Part shown: one piece after another, positions 1 through 6,594 of the stretch | Layout: every line of letters begins with the position of its first letter | Numbering within the stretch: the first letter of the stretch is position 1 | The notes under the pieces: model-generated | Database searches by the model: none | What the model was told of the DNA's origin: nothing | What the model saw: only the letters and a program-made list of their open reading frames with translations | Position numbers and translations under genes: made by a program | From: Dehalococcoidia bacterium | GTDB taxonomy: Bacteria > Chloroflexota > Dehalococcoidia > UBA6926 | DNA length: 11,508 nt | Reading direction: 5' to 3' | Assembly (NCBI GenBank): GCA_029941095.1 | Contig: JAPYRO010000021.1 | Span: 1-11,508, forward strand

Positions 1-2
1 CG

Positions 3-158
3 TCTGGCAGCTTCAATATGCAGATATGGAGTCAGTTGTCGAAGGCCGGTCAGGTTCAAACAAAGGACCTTCTTACGGGTTTTACAAAGCTCAGAGAATT
101 AGTGTCACTCAGTAACATTATCGCCATTGCCGACATTTTGCCGACCAAATCCCCGTAA
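3..158 (+). CDS. 3' end of an unrecognised ORF entering from the left edge
   Basis: One plus-strand frame is open from the window edge to a TAA at 156-158 and encodes about 51 residues, ending in ADILPTKSP. The translation is mixed polar and hydrophobic, with a hydrophobic stretch around SLSNIIAIADIL near the C-terminus. The other two plus frames close earlier, at about 102 and 113. This could be the C-terminal tail of a gene starting outside the window, or chance open sequence. No family was recognised, so no function is offered. Confidence 0.25.
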   Translation, partial: SGSFNMQIWSQLSKAGQVQTKDLLTGFTKLRELVSLSNIIAIADILPTKSP

Positions 159-189
159 CTAGGTGGTACTATAAGGTATTAGACCTGTA

Positions 190-273
190 GTGCATAATAA
201 GGCAGGAAAAAAGTATTCGTTCCCATTAGGTGGATTAGCAATTGCTTTGCTGGTGATTCCATTCATTATCTAG
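190..273 (+). CDS. possible 27-residue single-membrane-helix peptide
   Basis: A GTG-initiated frame of 27 codons ends at TAG 271-273. Its N-terminus is basic (HNKAGKKYS), followed by a hydrophobic run of about 16 residues (PLGGLAIALLVIPFII), as expected for one membrane helix. No good Shine-Dalgarno sequence lies at the right distance; the nearest AAGG, at 173-176, is too far away. The frame is open upstream only to 175. It may be a micro-protein, a remnant of a membrane protein gene, or chance. Nothing else of note was seen between 159 and 321. Confidence 0.15.
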   Translation: MHNKAGKKYSFPLGGLAIALLVIPFII

Positions 274-321
274 TAACCCTGCAAGTGTTTTAGGTAGGCT
301 GGTTTTTTCAAAAAAAGAATT

Positions 322-606
322 ATGGATACAACGCCCCAAAATAATTGGCTGATTTATATACTTGAATGTAGAGACGATAGCCTCTATTGCGGTATCACAA
401 ATAGCTTAGAAAAACGTCTAAAACAACACAATGGAGAAATCAAAGGCGGAGCTAAATATACTCGCTCACATCGACCGTGTAAATTAGTATACAAAGAAAA
501 ATCAGCAAGTCGAAGTGAAGCTTCGCAAAGAGAAGCAATTATAAAAAAAATGTCAAAAGATGAAAAACAGGCTCTTATTAATTTAGTCAGCAAAAATATT
601 AGTTAG
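322..606 (+). CDS. small GIY-YIG domain nuclease (YhbQ/UPF0213-like)
   Basis: This is a 94-residue protein consisting almost entirely of one GIY-YIG endonuclease domain. The hallmark tyrosines are in YIL (Y12) and YCG (Y22), followed by the R32/H36 region (KRLKQHN), the conserved TRSHRPCKLVY strand, and the putative metal-binding glutamate E71 in the QREAIIKKM helix. The length matches stand-alone members of this family, whose cellular role is poorly defined; DNA cleavage or repair is assumed from the fold. The ATG start fits the domain start, although the upstream ribosome-binding site is weak (an A-rich stretch ending AAGAA). The gene stands alone, followed by a hairpin at 617-639. Identification of the domain is firm; the substrate is unknown. 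Confidence 0.88.
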   Translation: MDTTPQNNWLIYILECRDDSLYCGITNSLEKRLKQHNGEIKGGAKYTRSHRPCKLVYKEKSASRSEASQREAIIKKMSKDEKQALINLVSKNIS

Positions 607-616
607 ATAGAGTTAA

Positions 617-639
617 ACCCCTCGCATACACGCTGGGGT
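617..639 (+). terminator. weak hairpin after the GIY-YIG gene
   Basis: ACCCC (617-621) and GGGGT (635-639) form a 5-bp stem around a 13-nt loop, 11 nt after the GIY-YIG stop codon. The hairpin is followed by an AT-rich stretch (AATATATATAG) rather than a true U-run, so it is at best a weak intrinsic terminator. It could also be part of the leader of the small ORF at 665. Confidence 0.3.
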
Positions 640-664
640 AATATATATAGAAAGAGAGGATTCG

Positions 665-730
665 ATGAGTAAAGGTCATGATGCAAAAAAAGCAGTCAAA
701 AAACCTAAGCAAGATAAGATAAAAAAATAA
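665..730 (+). CDS. 21-residue lysine-rich micro-protein
   Basis: This ATG-to-TAA frame of 21 codons is preceded by a strong Shine-Dalgarno sequence (GAGAGGA, ending 4 nt before the start). The peptide begins MSKGHDAKKAVKKPK and is about 45 percent lysine, with no hydrophobic segment. Its start resembles short lysine-rich hypothetical proteins annotated in many bacteria that begin MxKGxxxKK; this is from memory and unverified. If translated it would be a very basic, probably disordered peptide that might bind nucleic acid or ribosomes, which is speculation. The upstream hairpin (617-639) separates it from the GIY-YIG gene. The ribosome-binding site is the best argument that it is real. Confidence 0.45.
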   Translation: MSKGHDAKKAVKKPKQDKIKK

Positions 731-797
731 TCGTGGGGCCATATTGGGTAATAGGTTACTTATGAGGGTTCTATGCACTACATGTAGATTTAAAAGA

Positions 798-1016
798 CTA
801 GACTGAATCAATCACAATAACACCATACTGCCAATGTCTTGAGCTAATCTCGTGCTGGTCGAGTACTGCTTTAACTAAACTAATCATCGTGTTTGAATTA
901 CCACATATAATCTTCAATGGCATATCTTTTGGGGAAAGACTGTTTTTTAATACCCAATCTTCTACCAATAACGACACATCAGCATGTCGTTCTCCGTGTA
1001 AGTCTAGTGTTTTAAT
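798..1016 (-). CDS. Smr-domain small protein with apparent ATT start
   Basis: This minus-strand frame of 72 residues reads IKTLDLHGERHADV at its N-terminus and contains the DLHG motif (residues 5-8) of Smr domains. Next comes a helix (LLVEDWVLKN), a strand with PLKIICGNS (33-41), a helix with LVKAVLDQH, and a final strand YGVIVID. It looks like a complete minimal Smr fold, a DNA or RNA nuclease-like module known from MutS2 C-termini. The first codon that keeps DLHG is ATT at 1014-1016. It has a well-placed GGAG on the minus strand (1023-1026) six nt upstream, and an in-frame TAG (1020-1022) rules out anything earlier. GTG (975-977) or TTG (966-968) starts would remove the DLHG motif. Either ATT is a true rare start (as in infC) or an ATG was lost and this is a fresh pseudogene. 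It ends at TAG 798-800. Confidence 0.6.
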   Translation of the reverse strand: MKTLDLHGERHADVSLLVEDWVLKNSLSPKDMPLKIICGNSNTMISLVKAVLDQHEISSRHWQYGVIVIDSV

Positions 1017-1219
1017 AGTCTACTCCACTCTGGATTTAAATTTACCTATCAACTTTAATACATAAAATTCTATTCATATTATCTATTTTATAATATTCTT
1101 TAATAGTCCCCTTAGGAAAGGGAACTATTTTACTTTCCATTTGTGAAGCACTACCTTTATTTTTCGGAATAGGATTAGTGTATGGTAGTTTAAAAACAGA
1201 GTGGAGAAGATTAGTAAAA
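1010..1219. repeat. 210-bp imperfect palindrome with conserved ends and centre
   Basis: The arm 1010-1040 is the approximate reverse complement of 1189-1219, with 26 of 31 positions matching by eye and an exact 9-bp core (TCCACTCTG at 1024-1032, CAGAGTGGA at 1197-1205). A 12-bp stem with one mismatch (1102-1129) lies within about one base of the symmetry centre. The sequence between the arms and the central hairpin matches poorly. The left arm covers the ribosome-binding site and start of the Smr ORF. The right arm lies about 50 bp before the nuclease-helicase gene. A miniature inverted-repeat element, an old inverted duplication, or a folded site are all possible. Confidence 0.5.
1102..1129. 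other. hairpin at the centre of the palindrome
   Basis: AATAGTCCCCTT pairs with the complementary AAAGGGAACTATT side, giving about 11 pairs, one mismatch and a loop of about 4 nt. On the plus strand it runs into TTTTACTTT, so it could act as a terminator between the divergent Smr and nuclease-helicase genes. Its position at the centre of the larger inverted repeat suggests a structural role instead. The sequence from 1130 to 1268 holds no convincing gene or promoter. Confidence 0.4.
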
Positions 1220-1268
1220 AACGCAATTCCACCCCTCTGAAATAGGCAGAGATTATGAAGGGTAAATT

Positions 1269-4200
1269 ATGAGAAAGAATAATGATGGTACTATTAATTT
1301 CTCTCCATCTGATTTAATCGTTTATATGGGTTCGCCATTTGCCTCATGGATGGCTCGTCTTGAGATAGACCATCCTGAACAAGTTAAGGGAATCGAAAAA
1401 GATCACGATGAAATGAAGAACTTCCTAGGTGATAAAGGTAAAGAGCACGAAGATTTGTTTCTCCAGTATCTAAGAGAAGAGTATGGGGCGGAAAATATTG
1501 CTGAAATAGAAACCGGCAGCCTCGCTGATAAGTCGGAAGCGACCATCATGGCGATGAAAGCAGGCTATAAGGTAATCTTTCAGGCTTATCTTGAACGAGA
1601 TCACTTTGGTGGGTATTCTGATTTTTTAGTGCGTCGTGAAGGTAAATCAGAACTGGGAACATACTATTATGAAGCCTGGGATACCAAGCTCGCTAAAACG
1701 ACACGCCCTTACTTTCTAGTTCAATTATGCTGCTATAGCTGGATGCTGGAAAAAATCCAAGGGAAAGTACCGGATGAAGCGGTTGTTATCTTGGGCGATA
1801 AAACAAAAGATCGTTTTCGTATTGCCGCCTATTATAGCTATTTTCAAAATCTTAAACAGCAATTCCTTCAGGTACAAGAAAATTTTACCGGCGCTGAAAA
1901 TACGATGCCCGATCTATCACTGGAAACAAATTTCGGTACATGGGGAGATTATGCTCAACAGCTGCTGGATCAATCGGATAGTCTTGCCTTAGTCGCTAAT
2001 ATTCGTAAAAAACAAATTCAACATTTATATAAACACGATGTCACTACATTAACTCAGTTAGCAAACACTAACGATACAGAAATAGAAGGTATATCACCTG
2101 AAAGCCTTGCGAAAATCAAAGCACAAGCTGATATTCAACTACGATCGAGAGGTCAAGAAAAACCGTATTTCACGGTGATCGAGAATGATAACGGCAAAGG
2201 TTTGTCATCTTTGCCTGAACCGTCAGACCTCGATATGTTCTTCGATATCGAAGGGAATCCATTTGGGGACAATGGGCTTGAATATCTGTGGGGCGTCAGT
2301 TATCACAATCCCAAAGCAGCGCAAGGTAAAGAGTACGCGTTCAAAGACTGGTGGGCACATGATCAAAAACAAGAACAACTTGCCTTCGAAGGCTTCATTG
2401 ACTGGACGTACCAGCGATGGCAGCAAGATAAGACCATGCATGTGTATCACTATGCTAATTATGAAATAACGGCTATTCGTAGATTATCTACTCGTAATCA
2501 AACTCGCTTAGAAGAAGTAAGCGAGTTATTACAAAATGGCGTTTTTATTGATTTATATAAAATTGTTAAGAATGGACTCCTTATTGGTGAGCCTAGCTAC
2601 TCGATTAAAAATGTTGAACATCTTTATCGGGGTATACGTACAACAGATGTGGCTCGTGGCGATGAGTCTATAATTGCCTATGAGAATTGGCGTGAGGCGG
2701 GCGGTAATATAAATTGGGAAAAGCAAGAAAATGGTTATAAAAGCTGGTTGGCTGATTCAGATAATTTTAATTGGACAGTATGGGAAAGCTTGGAAAAGAT
2801 CCGTAATTACAATATTGATGACTGTGAATCGACCCTTCAACTGGTGGACTGGTTACGTGAGCAACAGCAAGAATCTGGAATCAGTTATTCACCGATTGAA
2901 GAAGTAAAATCTAATGAAGAGAAAACGGATGCCAAAGTTAAGAATCAAGTTGAACGTGAGCTTCTATTTGGCCGGCAAAAAGCATTAGTTGAACGCTTTC
3001 AAAATGAAGAGAAATTAAATAAAGATCCCATTGCAGAGTTATTAACCTACTTACTACATTTTTACGATAGAGAGCGTGCGACACAGTTTTGGGCATATTA
3101 TGATCGTTTAGAAAAAGATGACGAGGAGCTGTTTAATGATGACACGGTAATATTTGATATTACTGTGTCAGAAAAACCACTCAAAATATATGACCAAGGT
3201 GTGTATTTATGTAAGGGGACATACAACCCAGATCAGCCAATAAGAACCGATAAAATAGTTAACGCCACCATTCAAGGTAGCGATGTTGGGGTCAGGAAGA
3301 TTATTTTCATTGAAGATGATACGTCTAAAGGTGAAATTAGTTTTGAAATTAAAGTAGCTGATTTTGAGGCTAATGGGCTAGATTCATATGTACCACTCAC
3401 TTTTTTTGGTAACGACACTTTTATTAATACGAGCTTATTAGAAAATAGGATATGTGAAATCACTGAAAATTATTTCGAGAAAGGTCTATTATCTGGTGCA
3501 ATCGCTACCATTCTTAATCAAGATAATCCTGAGTTTGCCACGTTAGTATCACCTTTGCCTGTTTCACGGACGCATTATCCTGATGATAATGAATATCTAC
3601 AAGCTATGATTGCTACGATTGAAGCAATGGATAATACGTGTTTATGTATTCAAGGACCACCAGGTGCAGGTAAAACCTTTACAGCAAGAAATGTGATTGC
3701 CGCATTAGCTAAAAATGGCAAACGTATCGGTATTATGTCCAACAGCCATGCGGCCATTATGAATTTACTTAAAGAGCTGCCAAAGCTATTACCCGATTCA
3801 AGTTTAGTGAAAGTAGGCGGTTACGGCTCGAATAAAAATTTTAGAGAATCGTTTTCTATATCAGCTTATCCAAATTTCGATTACCGTAACTCAATGAGTT
3901 TCACTGAAAAAGCCCCTTATGGCACTTATGATGTGATTGGCGCAACCGTTTATGGCTTTGCTAGACCAGTAGCCTTTGAAGAGCCTGTTGATTATTTATT
4001 TGTTGATGAAGCCAGTCAAGTTGCTCTTGCCAACTTAATCGCCATTTCAGGTGCTGCTAAAAACATTGTTTTAATGGGTGACCAAATGCAGCTTGAACAA
4101 CCAATACAAGCCTCTCACCCTGGTAAATCTGGGGAGTCAACTTTAGAGTTTATGTTGAAAGGTGCCGCAGTTATACCCGATGATCAAGGCGTGTTCTTAG

Positions 4201-4814
4201 AGCGTTCCTATCGAATGCATCCAGATGTCTGTCTGCCGTTATCAGAGATTGTGTACGAAGGAAAATTGAAAGCGGACAAGGATAATGCAAATCAATCAAT
4301 CTATATTAATCAAGCTAAGCATATAACAAAGCCGAATGGGGTTTTATCTATTCCTGTGCAGCACGCAGGCAATACACAAAGCAGTGAAGAAGAAGTTATT
4401 GTGGTTCAGCAGCTAATTAATGAACTAAAAACAGGCACATTTACGGATAAAGAAGGCAACATATCACCTATTACAGATAATGATATCTTGATTATTGCAC
4501 CATACAATATGCAAGTTAATCTACTTAAAAAAAAGCTAGAAGGTGACTTTAGAATTAGCACTATTGATGGAATCCAAGGGCAAGAAGCACCAGTCGTTAT
4601 TATTTCAATGACTGCTAGTGATGTAGTTGAATCAAGCCGCGGCTTAGACTTCGTGTTTGATATTAACCGATTGAACGTAGCGGTTTCAAGAGCACAGGCT
4701 TTAGCTGTTATTGTGGCCAATGAGGGGCTGGAAAGATCTCATGTTAATAACTTGAAGCAGATGGAGAAAGTTGGGTTTTTTATAAAACTGACAGAAAATA
4801 TAGAGTCACCATAA
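1269..4814 (+). CDS. TM0106-like RecB nuclease / DEDD exonuclease / SF1 helicase fusion
   Basis: This 1181-residue protein has three enzymatic modules. Residues 1 to about 190 form a RecB/Cas4-like PD-(D/E)XK nuclease with H60, D118, D138-T-K140 and the QLCCY motif (Q152, Y156). After a helix-hairpin-helix-like stretch (about 240-295) comes an RNase H-like DEDD domain, with DIE at 326-328, HYANYE near 394-399 and NIDDCE at 515-520. Residues about 600-1175 form a Dna2/UPF1-type SF1 helicase: Walker A GPPGAGKT 796-803, DEASQ 913-917, GDQMQL 937-942, ERSYRMHP 978-985, TIDGIQGQE 1098-1106 and VAVSRAQA 1137 onward (R1141). All key residues appear intact. The arrangement matches the TM0106-family RecB-like nucleases fused to a helicase. 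The role is probably DNA end processing, repair or defence; the exact function is unknown. The ATG has GAAGGG 6 nt upstream. The gene is monocistronic. Confidence 0.9.
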   Translation: MRKNNDGTINFSPSDLIVYMGSPFASWMARLEIDHPEQVKGIEKDHDEMKNFLGDKGKEHEDLFLQYLREEYGAENIAEIETGSLADKSEATIMAMKAGYKVIFQAYLERDHFGGYSDFLVRREGKSELGTYYYEAWDTKLAKTTRPYFLVQLCCYSWMLEKIQGKVPDEAVVILGDKTKDRFRIAAYYSYFQNLKQQFLQVQENFTGAENTMPDLSLETNFGTWGDYAQQLLDQSDSLALVANIRKKQIQHLYKHDVTTLTQLANTNDTEIEGISPESLAKIKAQADIQLRSRGQEKPYFTVIENDNGKGLSSLPEPSDLDMFFDIEGNPFGDNGLEYLWGVSYHNPKAAQGKEYAFKDWWAHDQKQEQLAFEGFIDWTYQRWQQDKTMHVYHYANYEITAIRRLSTRNQTRLEEVSELLQNGVFIDLYKIVKNGLLIGEPSYSIKNVEHLYRGIRTTDVARGDESIIAYENWREAGGNINWEKQENGYKSWLADSDNFNWTVWESLEKIRNYNIDDCESTLQLVDWLREQQQESGISYSPIEEVKSNEEKTDAKVKNQVERELLFGRQKALVERFQNEEKLNKDPIAELLTYLLHFYDRERATQFWAYYDRLEKDDEELFNDDTVIFDITVSEKPLKIYDQGVYLCKGTYNPDQPIRTDKIVNATIQGSDVGVRKIIFIEDDTSKGEISFEIKVADFEANGLDSYVPLTFFGNDTFINTSLLENRICEITENYFEKGLLSGAIATILNQDNPEFATLVSPLPVSRTHYPDDNEYLQAMIATIEAMDNTCLCIQGPPGAGKTFTARNVIAALAKNGKRIGIMSNSHAAIMNLLKELPKLLPDSSLVKVGGYGSNKNFRESFSISAYPNFDYRNSMSFTEKAPYGTYDVIGATVYGFARPVAFEEPVDYLFVDEASQVALANLIAISGAAKNIVLMGDQMQLEQPIQASHPGKSGESTLEFMLKGAAVIPDDQGVFLERSYRMHPDVCLPLSEIVYEGKLKADKDNANQSIYINQAKHITKPNGVLSIPVQHAGNTQSSEEEVIVVQQLINELKTGTFTDKEGNISPITDNDILIIAPYNMQVNLLKKKLEGDFRISTIDGIQGQEAPVVIISMTASDVVESSRGLDFVFDINRLNVAVSRAQALAVIVANEGLERSHVNNLKQMEKVGFFIKLTENIESP

Positions 4815-4943
4815 TAAAACGGTTATGGTAGCAAAAATACTTCCAGTCAAACTAAATAAACCCCAAGGTATCCCAACAAAAATACCAAAAGAGGTTAATA
4901 GAAATTGGGGATGAGCTTACTATAATTTATGAGGAATAATTTA
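4815..4943. other. intergenic sequence with nested inverted repeats
   Basis: CCCCAA (4861-4866) and TTGGGG (4905-4910) are complementary and enclose a shorter stem, GGTAT (4867-4871) with ATACC (4882-4886). The nested structure could fold in RNA, but the loops are large and no U-run follows, so it is not a convincing terminator for the helicase gene. A TATAAT box lies at 4921-4926 without a matching -35. No gene is seen here. Confidence 0.3.
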
Positions 4944-5039
4944 ATGGCCCCAGATTTCTTTTTCACCACTTTTTTCACCACTTTAATTTACAGAGAAATC
5001 ATTACTGGCAAAGGCACTTATTACAGGTTCCATATCTGA
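4944..5039 (+). CDS. possible 31-residue peptide containing repeated FFTT
   Basis: This is a frame of 31 codons from ATG 4944 to TGA 5037-5039. A GAGG sequence at 4931-4934 lies 9 nt before the ATG, and a TATAAT box (4921-4926) lies further upstream. The peptide begins MAPDFFFTTFFTT, the repeat being encoded by two tandem 12-bp units. No family was recognised. The start signals are reasonable, but the ORF is short and low in complexity and may be chance. Confidence 0.2.
   Translation: MAPDFFFTTFFTTLIYREIITGKGTYYRFHI
4959..4982. repeat. tandem duplication of a 12-bp unit
   Basis: TTTTTCACCACT occurs twice, perfectly and head to tail, 67 bp beyond the 3' end of the selC gene. Short direct repeats near a tRNA 3' end can be recombinase arm sites or slippage products. 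Only two units are present and no integrase is adjacent. Confidence 0.6.
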
Positions 5040-5048
5040 ATTCTTGTT

Positions 5049-5146
5049 TGGCGGGAGTAGGAGGGAGTCGAACCCACCTCGCACGGCGCAGGCCGCACGA
5101 CACCGGGGTTGAAGCCCGTGGACCCCACCGGGAAACATCTACTCCC
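5049..5146 (-). tRNA. selC: tRNA-Sec (anticodon TCA, UGA decoding)
   Basis: On the minus strand this 98-nt sequence has the selenocysteine tRNA layout. An 8-bp acceptor stem (GGGAGTAG with CTACTCCC) pairs perfectly. The anticodon loop CTTCAAC has anticodon TCA at 5112-5110. A long variable arm has a stem of about 9 pairs including two G-U wobbles, and the TTCGACT T-loop is followed by discriminator G and an encoded CCA. The sequence follows E. coli selC segment by segment. Three stems look imperfect: a U-U in the D stem (GTTTCC/GGGGTC), an extra G in the 3' side of the anticodon stem (CACGGG against CCCGGTG), and a U-U in the T stem (GTGGG/CCCTC). These may be lineage-specific or signs of decay. 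A good promoter lies just upstream. The gene implies SelA, SelB and SelD elsewhere in the genome. Confidence 0.93.
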
Positions 5147-5167
5147 ATGAGCCAAACATGTTGACAG

Positions 5168-5196
5168 ATTATATATTTGAATTACTGGTGAAGCAA
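5168..5196 (-). promoter_or_regulatory. sigma70-type promoter of selC
   Basis: On the minus strand TTGCTT (5196-5191) and TATAAT (5173-5168) are separated by exactly 17 nt. The predicted start near 5161 lies about 15 nt before the mature tRNA 5' end at 5146. This suggests selC is transcribed on its own, although read-through from trxB (stop at 5217) is also possible because no terminator is visible between them. Confidence 0.7.
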
Positions 5197-5216
5197 ATAA
5201 ATTTCGATAATTTATA

Positions 5217-6137
5217 CTACGAAAAATTTTCAGCTATGTATTTTTCCGCAAAAATAGCCGCTGTAGCTCCATCTCCAACAGCAGATGCCACCTGCATGGA
5301 TGATTGAGCTCTAACATCTCCAGCACCAAACACTCCAGGGAAAATAGTTTCCATTTTTAAATTAACGTGCAAGTGACCCTGTTCGTCTGTAGGCAAAACA
5401 CCATTTAAAAATTCAGTGCTTGGAGTTAACCCAACATAGATAAATACGCCATCAACAGATTTTTCATACGCTCGATCATTCTTTAAATCGTTCAAGACCA
5501 AAGTGCTCACTAACCCATTGCCTTTTATCTCTTGGACTGTGCTATTCCAAATGAAATCCATTTTATCATTCGAAAAGGCTCTCTCTTGAAGAATTTTCTG
5601 AGCCCTTAATTCATCACGACGATGAATTATAGTAACTTTAGAAGCGAACCGAGTAAGATATGCTCCTTCTTCAACCGCTGCGTCTCCACCACCTACTACT
5701 ACAAGTTCTTTATCTCTAAAAAAAGCACCGTCGCAAACAGCACAATATGAAACTCCTCTACCGGAAAATTCATCCTCACCAGGTACTTCAAGTTTATTAT
5801 GCATGGACCCTGTTGCAACGATCAGGGCTTTGCTCTCAAAAGTACCGCCATCTGTAGTGATGGTTTTATATTTGCCTTCTAGATCTACGCTTTCAACTTC
5901 AACGGTTTTGGTTTCAGCACCAAATTTTTCTGCATGATCCATCAGTTTCTGACCAAGTTCAGGGCCTAGTATGGATTCAAATCCTGGATAATTCTCGACA
6001 TCCTCGGTAACAGCAAGCTGGCCACCAAACATCCCACGTTCCAAGATCAAAGTTTTTAACCTCGATCTCCCGCTGTAAAGCCCTGCGGCAGCACCCGTTG
6101 GGCCACCACCAATGATAACTAAATCATACTGTTCCAT
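5217..6137 (-). CDS. trxB: thioredoxin reductase (NADPH)
   Basis: This 306-residue protein has the full low-molecular-weight thioredoxin reductase layout. The FAD-binding GGGPTG is at residues 10-15, the redox-active pair C132-A-V-C135 lies in YCAVCDG, the NADPH-binding GGGDAA is at 149-154 with HRRDELRA at 172-179, and a C-terminal FAD motif GVFGAGDV follows. HRR is the usual NADPH-preferring signature. The enzyme reduces thioredoxin in the cytoplasm. The length is normal and the catalytic cysteines are ordinary Cys codons, so this is not a selenoprotein form. It starts 33 nt after trxA with AGGAG as ribosome-binding site, so the two genes are almost certainly co-transcribed. selC follows downstream with its own promoter. 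Confidence 0.97.
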   Translation of the reverse strand: MEQYDLVIIGGGPTGAAAGLYSGRSRLKTLILERGMFGGQLAVTEDVENYPGFESILGPELGQKLMDHAEKFGAETKTVEVESVDLEGKYKTITTDGGTFESKALIVATGSMHNKLEVPGEDEFSGRGVSYCAVCDGAFFRDKELVVVGGGDAAVEEGAYLTRFASKVTIIHRRDELRAQKILQERAFSNDKMDFIWNSTVQEIKGNGLVSTLVLNDLKNDRAYEKSVDGVFIYVGLTPSTEFLNGVLPTDEQGHLHVNLKMETIFPGVFGAGDVRAQSSMQVASAVGDGATAAIFAEKYIAENFS

Positions 6138-6170
6138 TAATTACTCCTGGAGCCCACTAATTTAAAAAGA

Positions 6171-6500
6171 TCAGCTAATAACCTTAGCAAGTAATTTTTC
6201 TTTTATAGACTTTTTAGGGTGAGCACCTACCACTTGAGCTACAGGTTCACCATCCTGAAATACTATCAGGGTTGGTATGCTCATAACTTGATACTTTAAC
6301 GCAATATTTGGAGCATCATCTACATTTAACTTAGTGAATCCCATTTCAGAAGAATACTCATCTGCGAGTTCTTCAACGATAGGAGAAACAATTTTACAAG
6401 GACCACACCATGGAGCCCAAAAATCTACCAAAACTGGTTTGGAAGAATCTAACACTTCCGTTTGGAAATCCTTTTCACTGACATCTTGTAGCTTAGCCAT
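6171..6500 (-). CDS. trxA: thioredoxin
   Basis: This is a 109-residue classical thioredoxin with WCGPC at 31-35 (C32, C35) and the cis-proline P76 in MSIPTL. The length is typical of TrxA. It is a cytoplasmic disulfide reductant, recycled by the reductase encoded immediately downstream. The ATG at 6500 is preceded by a perfect AGGAGG about 10 nt upstream. The leader, about 90 nt from the predicted start site, contains a small hairpin (CGGG at 6556-6559 with CCCG at 6569-6572) of uncertain meaning. The stop is TGA, but the same frame reaches a TAA two codons later, so selenocysteine read-through is not plausible. Confidence 0.97.
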   Translation of the reverse strand: MAKLQDVSEKDFQTEVLDSSKPVLVDFWAPWCGPCKIVSPIVEELADEYSSEMGFTKLNVDDAPNIALKYQVMSIPTLIVFQDGEPVAQVVGAHPKKSIKEKLLAKVIS

Positions 6501-6594
6501 ATCTTAGCTTCCCTCCTGCCTAAACAATAAAATAATTAACATTTATTAAAGCATCCGGGTTATAAATTCCCGAAGAATAAATAGAAACTCCGTG

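Noticed and set aside
599..811. 70-codon minus-strand frame across 599-811
   Set aside because: It overlaps the better supported 21-residue ORF and the hairpin, and has no recognisable domain or convincing start signal.
4806..4916. Hydrophobic minus-strand frame (36 residues, reading SFGIFVGIPWGLFSLTG) overlapping the helicase 3' end
   Set aside because: It has no start codon of any usual kind and sits in AT-rich intergenic sequence. It could be a membrane-protein remnant but cannot be supported.
1..5048. A second copy of the tRNA-Sec 3' end (att site)
   Set aside because: Reading by eye found no match to the T-arm/acceptor sequence elsewhere in the left half, so the island boundary stays a hypothesis.
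6165..6175. TGA stop of trxA as a possible selenocysteine codon, given the nearby tRNA-Sec
   Set aside because: The thioredoxin is already full length and the frame closes at TAA two codons later.
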